Below the pieces are notes generated by a model that searched no databases, was not told where the DNA came from, and saw only the letters and a program-made list of their open reading frames with translations. The translations under genes were made by a program, and so were the position numbers. DNA of 64,000 bases from Actinomadura sp. NAK00032 (GTDB lineage: Bacteria > Actinomycetota > Actinomycetes > Streptosporangiales > Streptosporangiaceae). Below, in pieces: positions 11,576-19,878 of the stretch. Within the stretch, counting starts at the first letter, position 1; each line of letters opens with the position of its first letter. Where the stretch lies: positions 6,448,001 to 6,512,000 of the forward strand of contig NZ_CP054932.1 of NCBI RefSeq assembly GCF_013364275.1, read 5' to 3'.

Positions 11576-12521
11576 GGCCGTCGACGCCGATCCACGCGCC
11601 GTCGTCGGCCTGCACGCGCCCGGTGAAGTGGCCGAAGCACTGGTGGGTCTCGGTGCCGACGACGCCGAGCTCGGTGCGCGCGACCTTCTCGTGGAAGGGG
11701 CGGAACTCGACCTCGACCCGCTTGCCGGTGATGGTCCAGGGGCGCGTCCAGTCGGAGGTGTCGTAGCTCCAGGCCAGCTCCTCGCCGATCTTGTGGAGCC
11801 GGCCGTCGACGAACACGGCGTTCTCCGTCATGCCGGTGCCGTCGGTCCACTTGCCGCCGAACTGCAGCGCGAGGCCGGGCCCGCTCGCCGCGGCCCAGTT
11901 CCACGTCATCCGGTACGGCCACTTGCCGCGCCCGTGGTCGAGGACGGCGAAGGCGCCCTCGCCGATCTCGTGCTCCCCCGACGGCAGCGCGAGCCGCCCC
12001 CGCACGGGCCGCCCGACGTCCTTCACCGTGTACTGGAAGCGCCTCGGCCCCCACGGGATCACCACGCCGAGCGACTCGTGCCCGTCCGGCAGCGGGACCT
12101 CGACGTCGAGGTCGACCAGGCCCGGCACCAGCGCCCGCACCCGCGACCCCGACGGGCGCTGCCGGACGCCGACCGCCGCTCCCCCGCCGCGCACGGACGC
12201 CTCGCCCTCGCCGCTGCGGTCGGGGAACACGGCGCCGCGCGCGAACGGCACCACCGCGTCCTTCGCGGTCTCCTCGCCGGTCTCGCGGTCGAGCACCCAC
12301 ACGCCGTGCACCCCGGCGTAGTCGAGCGAGGAGGCCACCAGGCCGATGATGTGCCTCGGCGTGACGATCCCCCAGTACTCCCAGCGCTTCACCCGGCCCC
12401 ATCCGCGCAGGTTCGCGCGGTGCAGGGGGCGCCGCGTCCAGCCGACCGCGTCGGGGTTCAGCCGGCCGTCCGGCAGGCACAGGTCGACGGGTGCGGTGAT
12501 CTCGCGTTCGTGGGTCGCCAT
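11538..12521 (-). CDS. DUF2804 domain protein
   Basis: A 327-residue protein of the DUF2804 family, recognised by the N-terminal LCLPDGRLNPDAVGWTRRP and by HRANLRGWGRVKRWEYWGI. Members share a lipocalin/AttH-like double beta-barrel. The function is unknown, though the family is often found beside lipid metabolism genes. There is no signal peptide. It lies between the GH2 gene and the hopanoid operon, transcribed against both. Confidence 0.85.
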   Translation of the reverse strand: MATHEREITAPVDLCLPDGRLNPDAVGWTRRPLHRANLRGWGRVKRWEYWGIVTPRHIIGLVASSLDYAGVHGVWVLDRETGEETAKDAVVPFARGAVFPDRSGEGEASVRGGGAAVGVRQRPSGSRVRALVPGLVDLDVEVPLPDGHESLGVVIPWGPRRFQYTVKDVGRPVRGRLALPSGEHEIGEGAFAVLDHGRGKWPYRMTWNWAAASGPGLALQFGGKWTDGTGMTENAVFVDGRLHKIGEELAWSYDTSDWTRPWTITGKRVEVEFRPFHEKVARTELGVVGTETHQCFGHFTGRVQADDGAWIGVDGLTGWAEEARQRW

Positions 12522-12688
12522 TCCCCGAGCCTACTGATCACCGGGCCGGGCGCCCGCCGGGGAACGCCCTGTTCAATGGCGGCGGCGCCGCGCCCCCTGC
12601 AACGGTCCAGGGCACACCGCGCAGCGTTTAAATAAGTCCATACCTTGGCCAGAGTTTCTCTCGTGCCGTCCCGGTCGATCTCTCCAAG

Positions 12689-13552
12689 GTGATCATTGAA
12701 CCGCTCTGGAGCGCCGCGGAGCACGATCGCGCGCTGGACCGGCTCGCGGCCCGGGAGAACTTCCCGGTGGCCGCGCGGCTGCTGCCCGCCCGGCACCGGG
12801 CCGGCCTGCGGGCCGTCTACGGTTACGCGCGGCTCGTCGACGACATCGGCGACGAGGCGCCGCCCGAGCAGCGGGCCAAGCTCCTCGACCTCGTGGACGA
12901 CGACCTGGACCGCGTGTTCGCCGGGCGGACGCCGAACCTGCCGCAGTTAAGGCGGCTGGCGGGGGCGGTGCACGCGCACCGGATCCCGGAGGCGCCGTTC
13001 CGCGACCTGGTCCGGGCCAACCGGCAGGACCAGGTCGTCCACCGCTACGAGACGTTCGATGACCTGGCCGGGTACTGCGCGCTGTCGGCCGCGCCGGTGG
13101 GCCGCATCGTCCTGCACCTGTTCCGCGCGCACCGGCCGGCGCTGGAGGCGGCGTCCGACGACGTGTGCACCGCGCTGCAGGTCGTCGAGCACTGCCAGGA
13201 CGCCGGCCAGGACTACCGGGACGGGCGGATCTACCTGCCCACCGCGGACCTGCGCCGCTTCGGCTGCGCCGAGGAGGACCTGGCCCGCGAGACGACGCCG
13301 ACGCGGCTGCGCGGCGTGCTGGCGCTCCAGGCGGGCCGCGCGGCGGAGCTGCTGGACCGGGGCGCGCCGCCGCTCATGGCGGGCCTGACCGGATGGGCGC
13401 GGATCGCGGTCGCCGGCTACGTCGCCGGGGGCCGCGCGGCGCTGGCGGCGCTGGCGCGCGGGCGCTACGACGTCCTCGCCCGGCAGCTGCGCCCGCGGCA
13501 CGCCGCGCTGCCCGCCGGCTGGGCGCGGGTTCTCAGAGGGAGTGTGCGATGA
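12689..13552 (+). CDS. hpnC: Hydroxysqualene synthase HpnC
   Basis: A 287-residue all-alpha prenyl transferase of the squalene/phytoene synthase family and first gene of the hopanoid operon. HpnC converts presqualene diphosphate to hydroxysqualene. The first aspartate-rich motif is LVDDIGDE; the second is QDAGQDYRDGRIYLP, looser than in HpnD, as is usual for HpnC. The GTG start at 12689 gives the normal N-terminus (AEHDRALDRLAARENFPVA), but I see no good ribosome binding site. The stop overlaps the hpnD start by four bases. Confidence 0.93.
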   Translation: MIIEPLWSAAEHDRALDRLAARENFPVAARLLPARHRAGLRAVYGYARLVDDIGDEAPPEQRAKLLDLVDDDLDRVFAGRTPNLPQLRRLAGAVHAHRIPEAPFRDLVRANRQDQVVHRYETFDDLAGYCALSAAPVGRIVLHLFRAHRPALEAASDDVCTALQVVEHCQDAGQDYRDGRIYLPTADLRRFGCAEEDLARETTPTRLRGVLALQAGRAAELLDRGAPPLMAGLTGWARIAVAGYVAGGRAALAALARGRYDVLARQLRPRHAALPAGWARVLRGSVR

Positions 13553-14466
13553 CGGTTTCGGAGACGTGCGAGGGTTCCGAGCGGGTGGTGGAGGCCTACC
13601 GGCACTGCGAGCGCGTGGTGCGCGAGGAGGCCCGCAACTTCTCCTACGGGATCCGGCTGATGCCCGCGCCGAAGCGGCGCGCGATGAGCGCGATCTACGC
13701 GTTCGCGCGCGGCATCGACGACATCGGGGACGGCCCGGAGCCGGCGTGCGTGCGGCTCGACCTGCTGGACCGGTCGCGGCAGCGGCTGCTGACCGTCGAG
13801 GAGGTGGTGCGGCGCCGCGCGGACGTCCGGGCGCTGGAGGGGCATCCGGTGCTGACCGCGCTGGCGGACGCGGCGGGCCGCTACCCGATCCCGCTCGCCG
13901 CGTTCGACGAGCTGATCGACGGCTGCGAGAACGACGTGCGCGGCGCCGACTACGACACCTTCGACGACCTGCTGCGGTACTGCCAGCGGGTCGCGGGGAC
14001 GGTCGGGCGGCTGTCGCTCGGGGTGTTCGGGTCGGACGGCCGGCAGCGGGCGGAGGGCCTCGCCGACTCGCTCGGCGTGGCGCTGCAGCTCACCAACATC
14101 CTGCGCGACCTGCGCGAGGACCGGCTGGCCGGGCGCACCTACATCCCGAAGGAGGACCTGGTCCGGTTCGGCTGCACGCTGGAGCTGGACGAGTCGGGCG
14201 CCTTCATCGACCCGCCGTGGCGGCTGAACAAGCTGGTCGGCTTCCAGGCGGAGCGCGCGCGGGCCTGGTACGCGGAGGGGCTGCGGCTGCTGCCGCTGCT
14301 GGACCGGCGCAGCGCCGCGTGCACGGCGGCGATGGCCGGCATCTACCGGCGGCTGCTGGAGAGCATCGCGGCGCACCCGGCGATCGCGCTGGACAGACGG
14401 GTCTCGCTGCCGACCTGGCAGAAGGCCGTCGTGGCGGCGCGCGCGCTGTCGGGGGTGGAGCGGTGA
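13549..14466 (+). CDS. hpnD: Presqualene diphosphate synthase HpnD
   Basis: A 305-residue squalene/phytoene synthase family enzyme that condenses two farnesyl diphosphates to presqualene diphosphate. Both diphosphate/Mg2+ motifs are textbook: GIDDIGD near residue 60 and LRDLREDRLAGRTYIP near residue 185. The ATG at 13549 overlaps the hpnC stop (ATGA), preceded by an AGAGGGAG ribosome binding site. The stop overlaps the hpnE GTG. Of the pair, this is HpnD because the motifs are canonical and the order hpnC-hpnD-hpnE is conserved. Confidence 0.95.
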   Translation: MTVSETCEGSERVVEAYRHCERVVREEARNFSYGIRLMPAPKRRAMSAIYAFARGIDDIGDGPEPACVRLDLLDRSRQRLLTVEEVVRRRADVRALEGHPVLTALADAAGRYPIPLAAFDELIDGCENDVRGADYDTFDDLLRYCQRVAGTVGRLSLGVFGSDGRQRAEGLADSLGVALQLTNILRDLREDRLAGRTYIPKEDLVRFGCTLELDESGAFIDPPWRLNKLVGFQAERARAWYAEGLRLLPLLDRRSAACTAAMAGIYRRLLESIAAHPAIALDRRVSLPTWQKAVVAARALSGVER

Positions 14467-15869
14467 GCGTGGTCATCGTGGGCGGCGGGCTCGCGGGCAT
14501 CAGCGCCGCCATCGCGCTGCAGGAGGCGGGCGTGCCGGTCACGCTCGTGGAGTCCCGGCCGTGGCTGGGCGGGGCGACGCACTCGTTCGCGCGGGGCGAG
14601 CTGAGCGTCGACAACGGGCAGCACGTGTTCCTGCGCTGCTGCACCGCGTACCAGGGGCTGCTGCGCAGGCTGCGCGCCGACCACCTGGTGGAGGTGCAGG
14701 AGCGCTTCGACGTCCCCGTCCTGCGGCCGGGCGCGAACGCGGCGCGGCTGCGGCGGGCGAACCTGCCGAGCCCGCTGCACCTGGTGCCCGCGCTGGCCCG
14801 GTACTCGCCGCTGGCGCCCGCCGACCGGGCGCGGGCGGTGCGCGCCGCGCTGGCGCTGGGCCGGCTGGACCCCGCCGACCCCGCGCTCGACACGATGGCG
14901 GCGGGCACGTGGCTGGCCGAGCACGGGCAGCGGACGTGGGCGCGCAACGCACTGTGGGGGCTGTTCATCACCGCCGCGCTCAACGCCGAGGTGGACGAGG
15001 CGGCGCTCGGCCTGTCCGCGATGGTGTGCAGGCGGGCGCTGCTGAGCCGCGCCGACGCCGCCGACATCGGGGTGCCGCTCGTCCCGCTGGAGGAGCTGCA
15101 CGGCGGCCCGGCACTGCGGCGCATCGCGGAGATGGGCGGCACCGTCCGGCTGAAGGCGAAGGTCGAGGCCGTCACCACCGACCCGAAGGTGGTGGTGGAC
15201 GGCGTGCCGATCGCCGCCGACGCGGTGATCATGGCGGTGCCGCACGAGGCGGCGGCGCGGCTGCTGCCCGCGCAGGCGCTGCCGGACCCGCTGCGCTGGC
15301 CGGAGCTGGACGCCAGCCCGATCGTGAACGTGCACGTCGTCTACGACCGGAAGGTCATGGACGCGCCGTTCGCCGCCGCCGTCGCCTCGCCCGTCCAGTG
15401 GGTGTTCGACCGGACGGCGGTCAGCGGGCTGCGCCGCGGCCAGTACCTGGCGGTGTCGCTGTCGGCCGCCGACCGCTGGGTCGACCTGCCGACCGCCGAG
15501 CTGCGCGCCCGGTTCGTCCCGGAGCTGCGGCGGCTGCTGCCGGCCGCGCGCGGCGCCGCCGTCCGGGAGCTGTTCGTGACGCGGGAGCGGCGGGCGACGT
15601 TCCGGCAGCGGCCCGGCACCGCGGCGGCCCGGCCGGGCGCGGTCACGCGCGCGCCGGGGCTGTTCCTGGCCGGCGCGTGGACCGACACGGGCTGGCCCGA
15701 CACGATGGAGGGCGCGGTGCGCAGCGGCCTGACCGCCGCGCGGCTGGTCCGCCGCCACCTGGCCGGCCTGCCGGACCGGACCGGCCTGCCGGACCGCGCG
15801 GCGCGCGTGCCCGCCGACCTCCAGCCGATCCCGATCCGTCGCCACCTGGAGGAGGTGAGGGGCCGGTGA
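14463..15869 (+). CDS. hpnE: Hydroxysqualene dehydroxylase HpnE (FAD)
   Basis: A 468-residue FAD-dependent oxidoreductase of the phytoene-desaturase-like amine oxidase family. It has an N-terminal dinucleotide-binding motif VVIVGGGLAGISAA and a C-terminal FAD motif in GLFLAGAWTDTGWPDTMEGA. HpnE reductively removes the hydroxyl of hydroxysqualene to give squalene, completing the HpnCDE route used instead of a single squalene synthase. The GTG start overlaps the hpnD stop and the stop overlaps the next GTG, both by four bases. Confidence 0.94.
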   Translation: MSVVIVGGGLAGISAAIALQEAGVPVTLVESRPWLGGATHSFARGELSVDNGQHVFLRCCTAYQGLLRRLRADHLVEVQERFDVPVLRPGANAARLRRANLPSPLHLVPALARYSPLAPADRARAVRAALALGRLDPADPALDTMAAGTWLAEHGQRTWARNALWGLFITAALNAEVDEAALGLSAMVCRRALLSRADAADIGVPLVPLEELHGGPALRRIAEMGGTVRLKAKVEAVTTDPKVVVDGVPIAADAVIMAVPHEAAARLLPAQALPDPLRWPELDASPIVNVHVVYDRKVMDAPFAAAVASPVQWVFDRTAVSGLRRGQYLAVSLSAADRWVDLPTAELRARFVPELRRLLPAARGAAVRELFVTRERRATFRQRPGTAAARPGAVTRAPGLFLAGAWTDTGWPDTMEGAVRSGLTAARLVRRHLAGLPDRTGLPDRAARVPADLQPIPIRRHLEEVRGR

Positions 15870-16876
15870 CCGCAGTTCCGGTCTCGATGACCGATGTCCG
15901 CGAGCTGGTCGACGGGGCGCTGCGCGCCGCCGTCGGCCGGCTCGATCCGCGCACCTACCGCGTCGCGGCCTACCACCTGGGCTGGACGGACGAGGAGGGG
16001 CATCCGCGCAAGGCGCCCGCGGGCAAGGCGCTGCGCCCCGCGCTCGCGCTGCTGTCGGCCCGCGCCGCGGTGGCGCCGCCGGAGAGCGCCCTGCCGGGCG
16101 CAGTCGCGGTGGAGCTGGTCCACGCGTTCTCGCTCCTGCACGACGACATCATGGACGGCGACCGCACGCGCAGGCACCGCCCGGCGGCGTGGACGGTGTT
16201 CGGCGAGGCGTCCGCGATCCTCACCGGTGACGCGCTCCTCGCCCTCGCCGGCGAGGTCCTGCTGGAGGCGCCGGGGCAGGGCTCGGCGCGGGCGGCGCGC
16301 GCGCTGTCCACCGCCACCCGCCGCCTCATCGCCGGCCAGTCGCTCGACATGGACTTCGAGACCCGCCGCCAGGTCGGCGTGGACGAGTGCGTCGCCATGG
16401 CGTCCGACAAGACCGCCGCGCTGCTGGCGTGCTCCTGCTCGATCGGCGCCGTCCTGGACGACGCGCCCGAGCCGCTCGCGGCGGCGCTGGAGGCGTTCGG
16501 CACCGACCTCGGCGTCGCGTTCCAGCTCGCCGACGACCTGCTCGGCATCTGGGGCGATCCCGCGACCACCGGGAAGCCGGCCATGTCGGACCTGCGGTCC
16601 CGCAAGATGTCGCTGCCGGTGGTGGCGGCGCTGAACTCCGGCACGCCGGAGGGAGCCCGGCTCGCCGAGCTGTACGTGCGGCCCGAGCCGCCGGAGGAGG
16701 ACCTGGCGCGGGCCGCCGCGCTGGTCGAGGCGGCGGGCGGGCGCGCGTGGGCCGAGATCGAGGCCGAGAGCCGCGTCCAGCGCGCCGCCGAGCACCTGCT
16801 GTCGGTCCGGATGCCGGACTCCGCCCGCACCGAGTTCCTCCGCATCGCCGACTTCGTCACCCGCCGGGACCACTGA
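15866..16876 (+). CDS. Polyprenyl synthetase (farnesyl/geranylgeranyl diphosphate synthase type)
   Basis: A 336-residue trans-isoprenyl diphosphate synthase. The first aspartate-rich motif is LLHDDIMDGDRTRR (residues about 95-108) and the second is FQLADDLLGIWGD (about 220). A GKALRPALALLSA segment corresponds to the first conserved Lys/Arg region. Within this operon its role is to supply the C15 diphosphate consumed by HpnD, although product chain length cannot be fixed from sequence. The GTG overlaps the hpnE stop by four bases; an in-frame ATG at 15887 is a less likely start. Confidence 0.93.
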   Translation: MTAVPVSMTDVRELVDGALRAAVGRLDPRTYRVAAYHLGWTDEEGHPRKAPAGKALRPALALLSARAAVAPPESALPGAVAVELVHAFSLLHDDIMDGDRTRRHRPAAWTVFGEASAILTGDALLALAGEVLLEAPGQGSARAARALSTATRRLIAGQSLDMDFETRRQVGVDECVAMASDKTAALLACSCSIGAVLDDAPEPLAAALEAFGTDLGVAFQLADDLLGIWGDPATTGKPAMSDLRSRKMSLPVVAALNSGTPEGARLAELYVRPEPPEEDLARAAALVEAAGGRAWAEIEAESRVQRAAEHLLSVRMPDSARTEFLRIADFVTRRDH

Positions 16877-16893
16877 GAGATCCGGGATCACCG

Positions 16894-18843
16894 ATGACAA
16901 CGCTGGAAACACCGCAGACACCGGCGGCCGCCGCGACCCGGACGGCCGCCGAGGCGCTGGACGCCGCCCGCGACCACCTGCTGCTGCTCCAGTCCCCGCA
17001 GGGCTGGTGGAAGGGCGAGCTGCAGACCAACGTCACGATGGACGCCGAGGACCTGCTGCTGCGCGAGTTCCTCGGCATCCGCACCGACGAGGACACCTGC
17101 GAGGCGGCCCGCTGGATCCGTTCGCAGCAGGCCCCCGACGGGACGTGGGCGAACTTCCACGACGGCCCGCCGGACCTGTCCACGACCGTCGAGGCGTACG
17201 TGGCGCTGCGGCTCGCCGGCGACCTGCCGGACGCGGGCCACATGGTCCGCGCCGCCGCCTACATCCGCAGCGGGGGCGGCGTCCCGGCGACGCGCGTGTT
17301 CACCCGGTTCTGGCTGGCGATGTTCGGCCGCTGGCCGTGGGACGAGCTGCCGGTGGTCCCGCCGGAGATGATGTTCCTGCCGCGCTGGTTCCCGCTGAAC
17401 GTGTACGACTTCGCGTGCTGGGCGCGGCAGACGATCGTCCCGCTGACGGTGGTGGGGGCGCTGCGCCCCGTCCGGCCGCTGCCGTTCGGGCTGGACGAGC
17501 TCGTCCCCGACTACGACGTCCCGCGGCGGAGGCGGCGCGGCCTGCCCGGCTGGGGCGAGGCGTTCGGAGCGCTCGACAGGGCCCTGCACGTGTACCAGCG
17601 GCACGCCCCCCGGCGGCGCCCGCTGAAGGGCGTGCGGGAGGCGGCGCTGCGGCGCGCCGGTGAGTGGATCATCGCGCGGCAGGAGCGGGACGGGTCGTGG
17701 GGCGGCATCCAGCCGCCGTGGGTGTACTCGCTGATCGCGCTGCACCTGCTCGGCTACGGCCTCGACCACCCGGTCGTCCAGCGCGGCCTGGACGGGCTCG
17801 AACGGTTCACGATCCGGGACGAGAGGGGGCGCCGCCTTGAGGCGTGCCAGTCCCCCGTCTGGGACACCGTCCTCGCGATGAACGCGCTCGCCGACGCGGG
17901 CCTGCCCGCCGGGCACCCGGCGCTGGAGCGGGCCGCCGAGTGGGTGCTCGGCGAGGAGGTGCGAGGACCGGGCGACTGGTCGGTGCGGCGCCCCGGCCTG
18001 CCGCCGGGCGGCTGGGCGTTCGAGTTCGACAACGACGTCTACCCCGACGTGGACGACACCGCCGAGGCCGTGATCGCGCTGGACCGCGTCCGGCATCCCC
18101 GGGCCGAACCGGCGATCGAGCGGGGCGTCCGCTGGATGGCCGGGATGGTGTCGCGGGACGGCGGGTTCGCCGCGTTCGACGCCGACAACACCCGGGCGCT
18201 GTGCCGCAGGCTGCCGTTCTGCGACTTCGGCGAGGTCATCGACCCGCCGTCCGCCGACGTCACCGCGCACGTCGTGGAGGCGCTCGCGCACCGGGGCATG
18301 GCCGACTCGCTGCTCGCCAAGCGGGCCGTGGTGTGGCTGCTGAAGGCGCAGGAGCCCGACGGGTCGTGGTTCGGCCGGTGGGGCGCCAACCACGTGTACG
18401 GGACGGGCGCCGTCGTCCCGGCGCTGATCGCGGCGGGCGTCCGGCCGCAGAAGCCGGCGGTCCGGGACGCGGTCGGCTGGCTGGAGCGCCACCAGCGCGA
18501 CGACGGCGGCTGGGGCGAGGACCTGCGCTCCTACCGGGACCGGTCGTGGGCCGGGCACGGGGTCTCGACCGCGTCGCAGACGGCGTGGGCGCTGCTGGCG
18601 CTGCTGGCCGCCGGCGAGCGCGGCCCGGCCGTCGAGCGCGGGATCCGCTGGCTCGCCGAGCACCAGCGCCCGGACGGGACGTGGGACGAGGACCACTTCA
18701 CCGGCACCGGGTTCCCCGGCGACTTCTACATCAACTACCACCTGTACCGGCTGGTGTTCCCGCTGTCCGCGCTCGGCCGGTACCTGGGTGCCGGCGCCGC
18801 CGCGCCCGGCGGGCCCGGCGGCGGGTCGAAGGAGGCGTTCTGA
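16894..18843 (+). CDS. shc: Squalene-hopene cyclase
   Basis: A 649-residue triterpene cyclase that folds squalene into hopene and diplopterol at the membrane surface. The catalytic DxDDTA motif is at residues 385-390 (DVDDTA), with Asp387 in the position of the general acid. Several QW repeats are visible, including QQAPDGTWANF, RDGGFAAFDADN, EPDGSWFGRWG and QRDDGGWGEDL. The length is normal for bacterial SHC. It starts 17 bases after the polyprenyl synthetase and overlaps hpnH by one base. The N-terminal 20 residues are Ala/Thr-rich and probably disordered. Confidence 0.97.
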   Translation: MTTLETPQTPAAAATRTAAEALDAARDHLLLLQSPQGWWKGELQTNVTMDAEDLLLREFLGIRTDEDTCEAARWIRSQQAPDGTWANFHDGPPDLSTTVEAYVALRLAGDLPDAGHMVRAAAYIRSGGGVPATRVFTRFWLAMFGRWPWDELPVVPPEMMFLPRWFPLNVYDFACWARQTIVPLTVVGALRPVRPLPFGLDELVPDYDVPRRRRRGLPGWGEAFGALDRALHVYQRHAPRRRPLKGVREAALRRAGEWIIARQERDGSWGGIQPPWVYSLIALHLLGYGLDHPVVQRGLDGLERFTIRDERGRRLEACQSPVWDTVLAMNALADAGLPAGHPALERAAEWVLGEEVRGPGDWSVRRPGLPPGGWAFEFDNDVYPDVDDTAEAVIALDRVRHPRAEPAIERGVRWMAGMVSRDGGFAAFDADNTRALCRRLPFCDFGEVIDPPSADVTAHVVEALAHRGMADSLLAKRAVVWLLKAQEPDGSWFGRWGANHVYGTGAVVPALIAAGVRPQKPAVRDAVGWLERHQRDDGGWGEDLRSYRDRSWAGHGVSTASQTAWALLALLAAGERGPAVERGIRWLAEHQRPDGTWDEDHFTGTGFPGDFYINYHLYRLVFPLSALGRYLGAGAAAPGGPGGGSKEAF

Positions 18844-19847
18844 TGGCGATGCCACTGCGGCAGAGCCTGCGCGTCGGCGGGTACGTCCTGCGCAACAAGC
18901 TGGCCGGGCGCGCGAAGTACCCGCTGATCATGGAGCTGGAGCCGCTGTACGCGTGCAACCTGGCCTGCGCGGGCTGCGGGAAGATCCAGCATCCGGCGGA
19001 CGTGCTCAAGCAGCGGATGCCGGTCGAGCAGGCGCTCGCGGCGGTCCGCGAGTGCGGGGCGCCGATGGTGTCGATCGCGGGCGGCGAGCCGCTGATGCAC
19101 CCGAGGATCGGCGAGCTGGTCGCCGAGCTGGTCAGGATGCGGCGGTACGTGTTCCTGTGCACGAACGCGGCGCTGATCCCGAAGAAGATCGACCAGTTCC
19201 GCCCGTCGCGGTACTTCGCGTGGGCGGTGCACATCGACGGGCTGCGCGAGCGGCACGACGCGTCCGTCTGCAAGGAGGGCGTGTTCGACCAGGCGGTCGA
19301 GGCGGTCCGGATGTGCCAGGAGCGCGGGTTCCGGGTCACGACGAACACGACCGTGTTCAACACCGACACTCCGCAGACGGTCATCGACGTCCTCGACTAC
19401 CTGAACGACGACCTGGGCGTCGACCAGATGATGATCTCGCCCGCGTACGCCTACGAGAAGGCGCCCGACCAGGAGCACTTCCTCGGCGTCCAGGAGACCC
19501 GGAGCCTGTTCGCGAAGGCGTTCGCGGACGGCCGGCGGCGGCGCTGGCGGTTCAACCACTCGCCGCTGTTCCTGGACTTCCTGGAGGGCAAGGCCGACTT
19601 CTCCTGCACGGCGTGGGCGATCCCGTCGTACTCGCTGAAGGGCTGGCAGCGGCCCTGCTACCTGATGGACGACGGCTACTGCGACACCTACCAGGAGCTG
19701 CTCGACACCACCGACTGGGACGCCTACGGCCGGGGCCGCGACGACCGGTGCGCGAACTGCATGGCGCACTGCGGCTACGAGCCGACGGCGGTGTTCGCGA
19801 CGATGGGCTCGCTGAAGGAGTCGCTGCGCGCGGTGCGCAGCGTGTGA
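18843..19847 (+). CDS. hpnH: Adenosyl-hopene transferase HpnH (radical SAM)
   Basis: A 334-residue radical SAM enzyme that adds an adenosyl radical to hopene, the first step to C35 bacteriohopanepolyols. The cluster ligands Cys38, Cys42 and Cys45 lie in YACNLACAGCGK, and the SAM-binding GGE motif follows in SIAGGEPL. A cysteine-rich C-terminal part (RCANCMAHCGYEPTA) matches the family. It is the last gene of the operon; no hpnG is present in the window, so the next step must be encoded elsewhere. A short GC stem (19850-19862) follows the stop. Confidence 0.96.
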   Translation: MAMPLRQSLRVGGYVLRNKLAGRAKYPLIMELEPLYACNLACAGCGKIQHPADVLKQRMPVEQALAAVRECGAPMVSIAGGEPLMHPRIGELVAELVRMRRYVFLCTNAALIPKKIDQFRPSRYFAWAVHIDGLRERHDASVCKEGVFDQAVEAVRMCQERGFRVTTNTTVFNTDTPQTVIDVLDYLNDDLGVDQMMISPAYAYEKAPDQEHFLGVQETRSLFAKAFADGRRRRWRFNHSPLFLDFLEGKADFSCTAWAIPSYSLKGWQRPCYLMDDGYCDTYQELLDTTDWDAYGRGRDDRCANCMAHCGYEPTAVFATMGSLKESLRAVRSV

Positions 19848-19878
19848 CGCGGGGAGCCCGCGCTACTCCGGGGCATCG

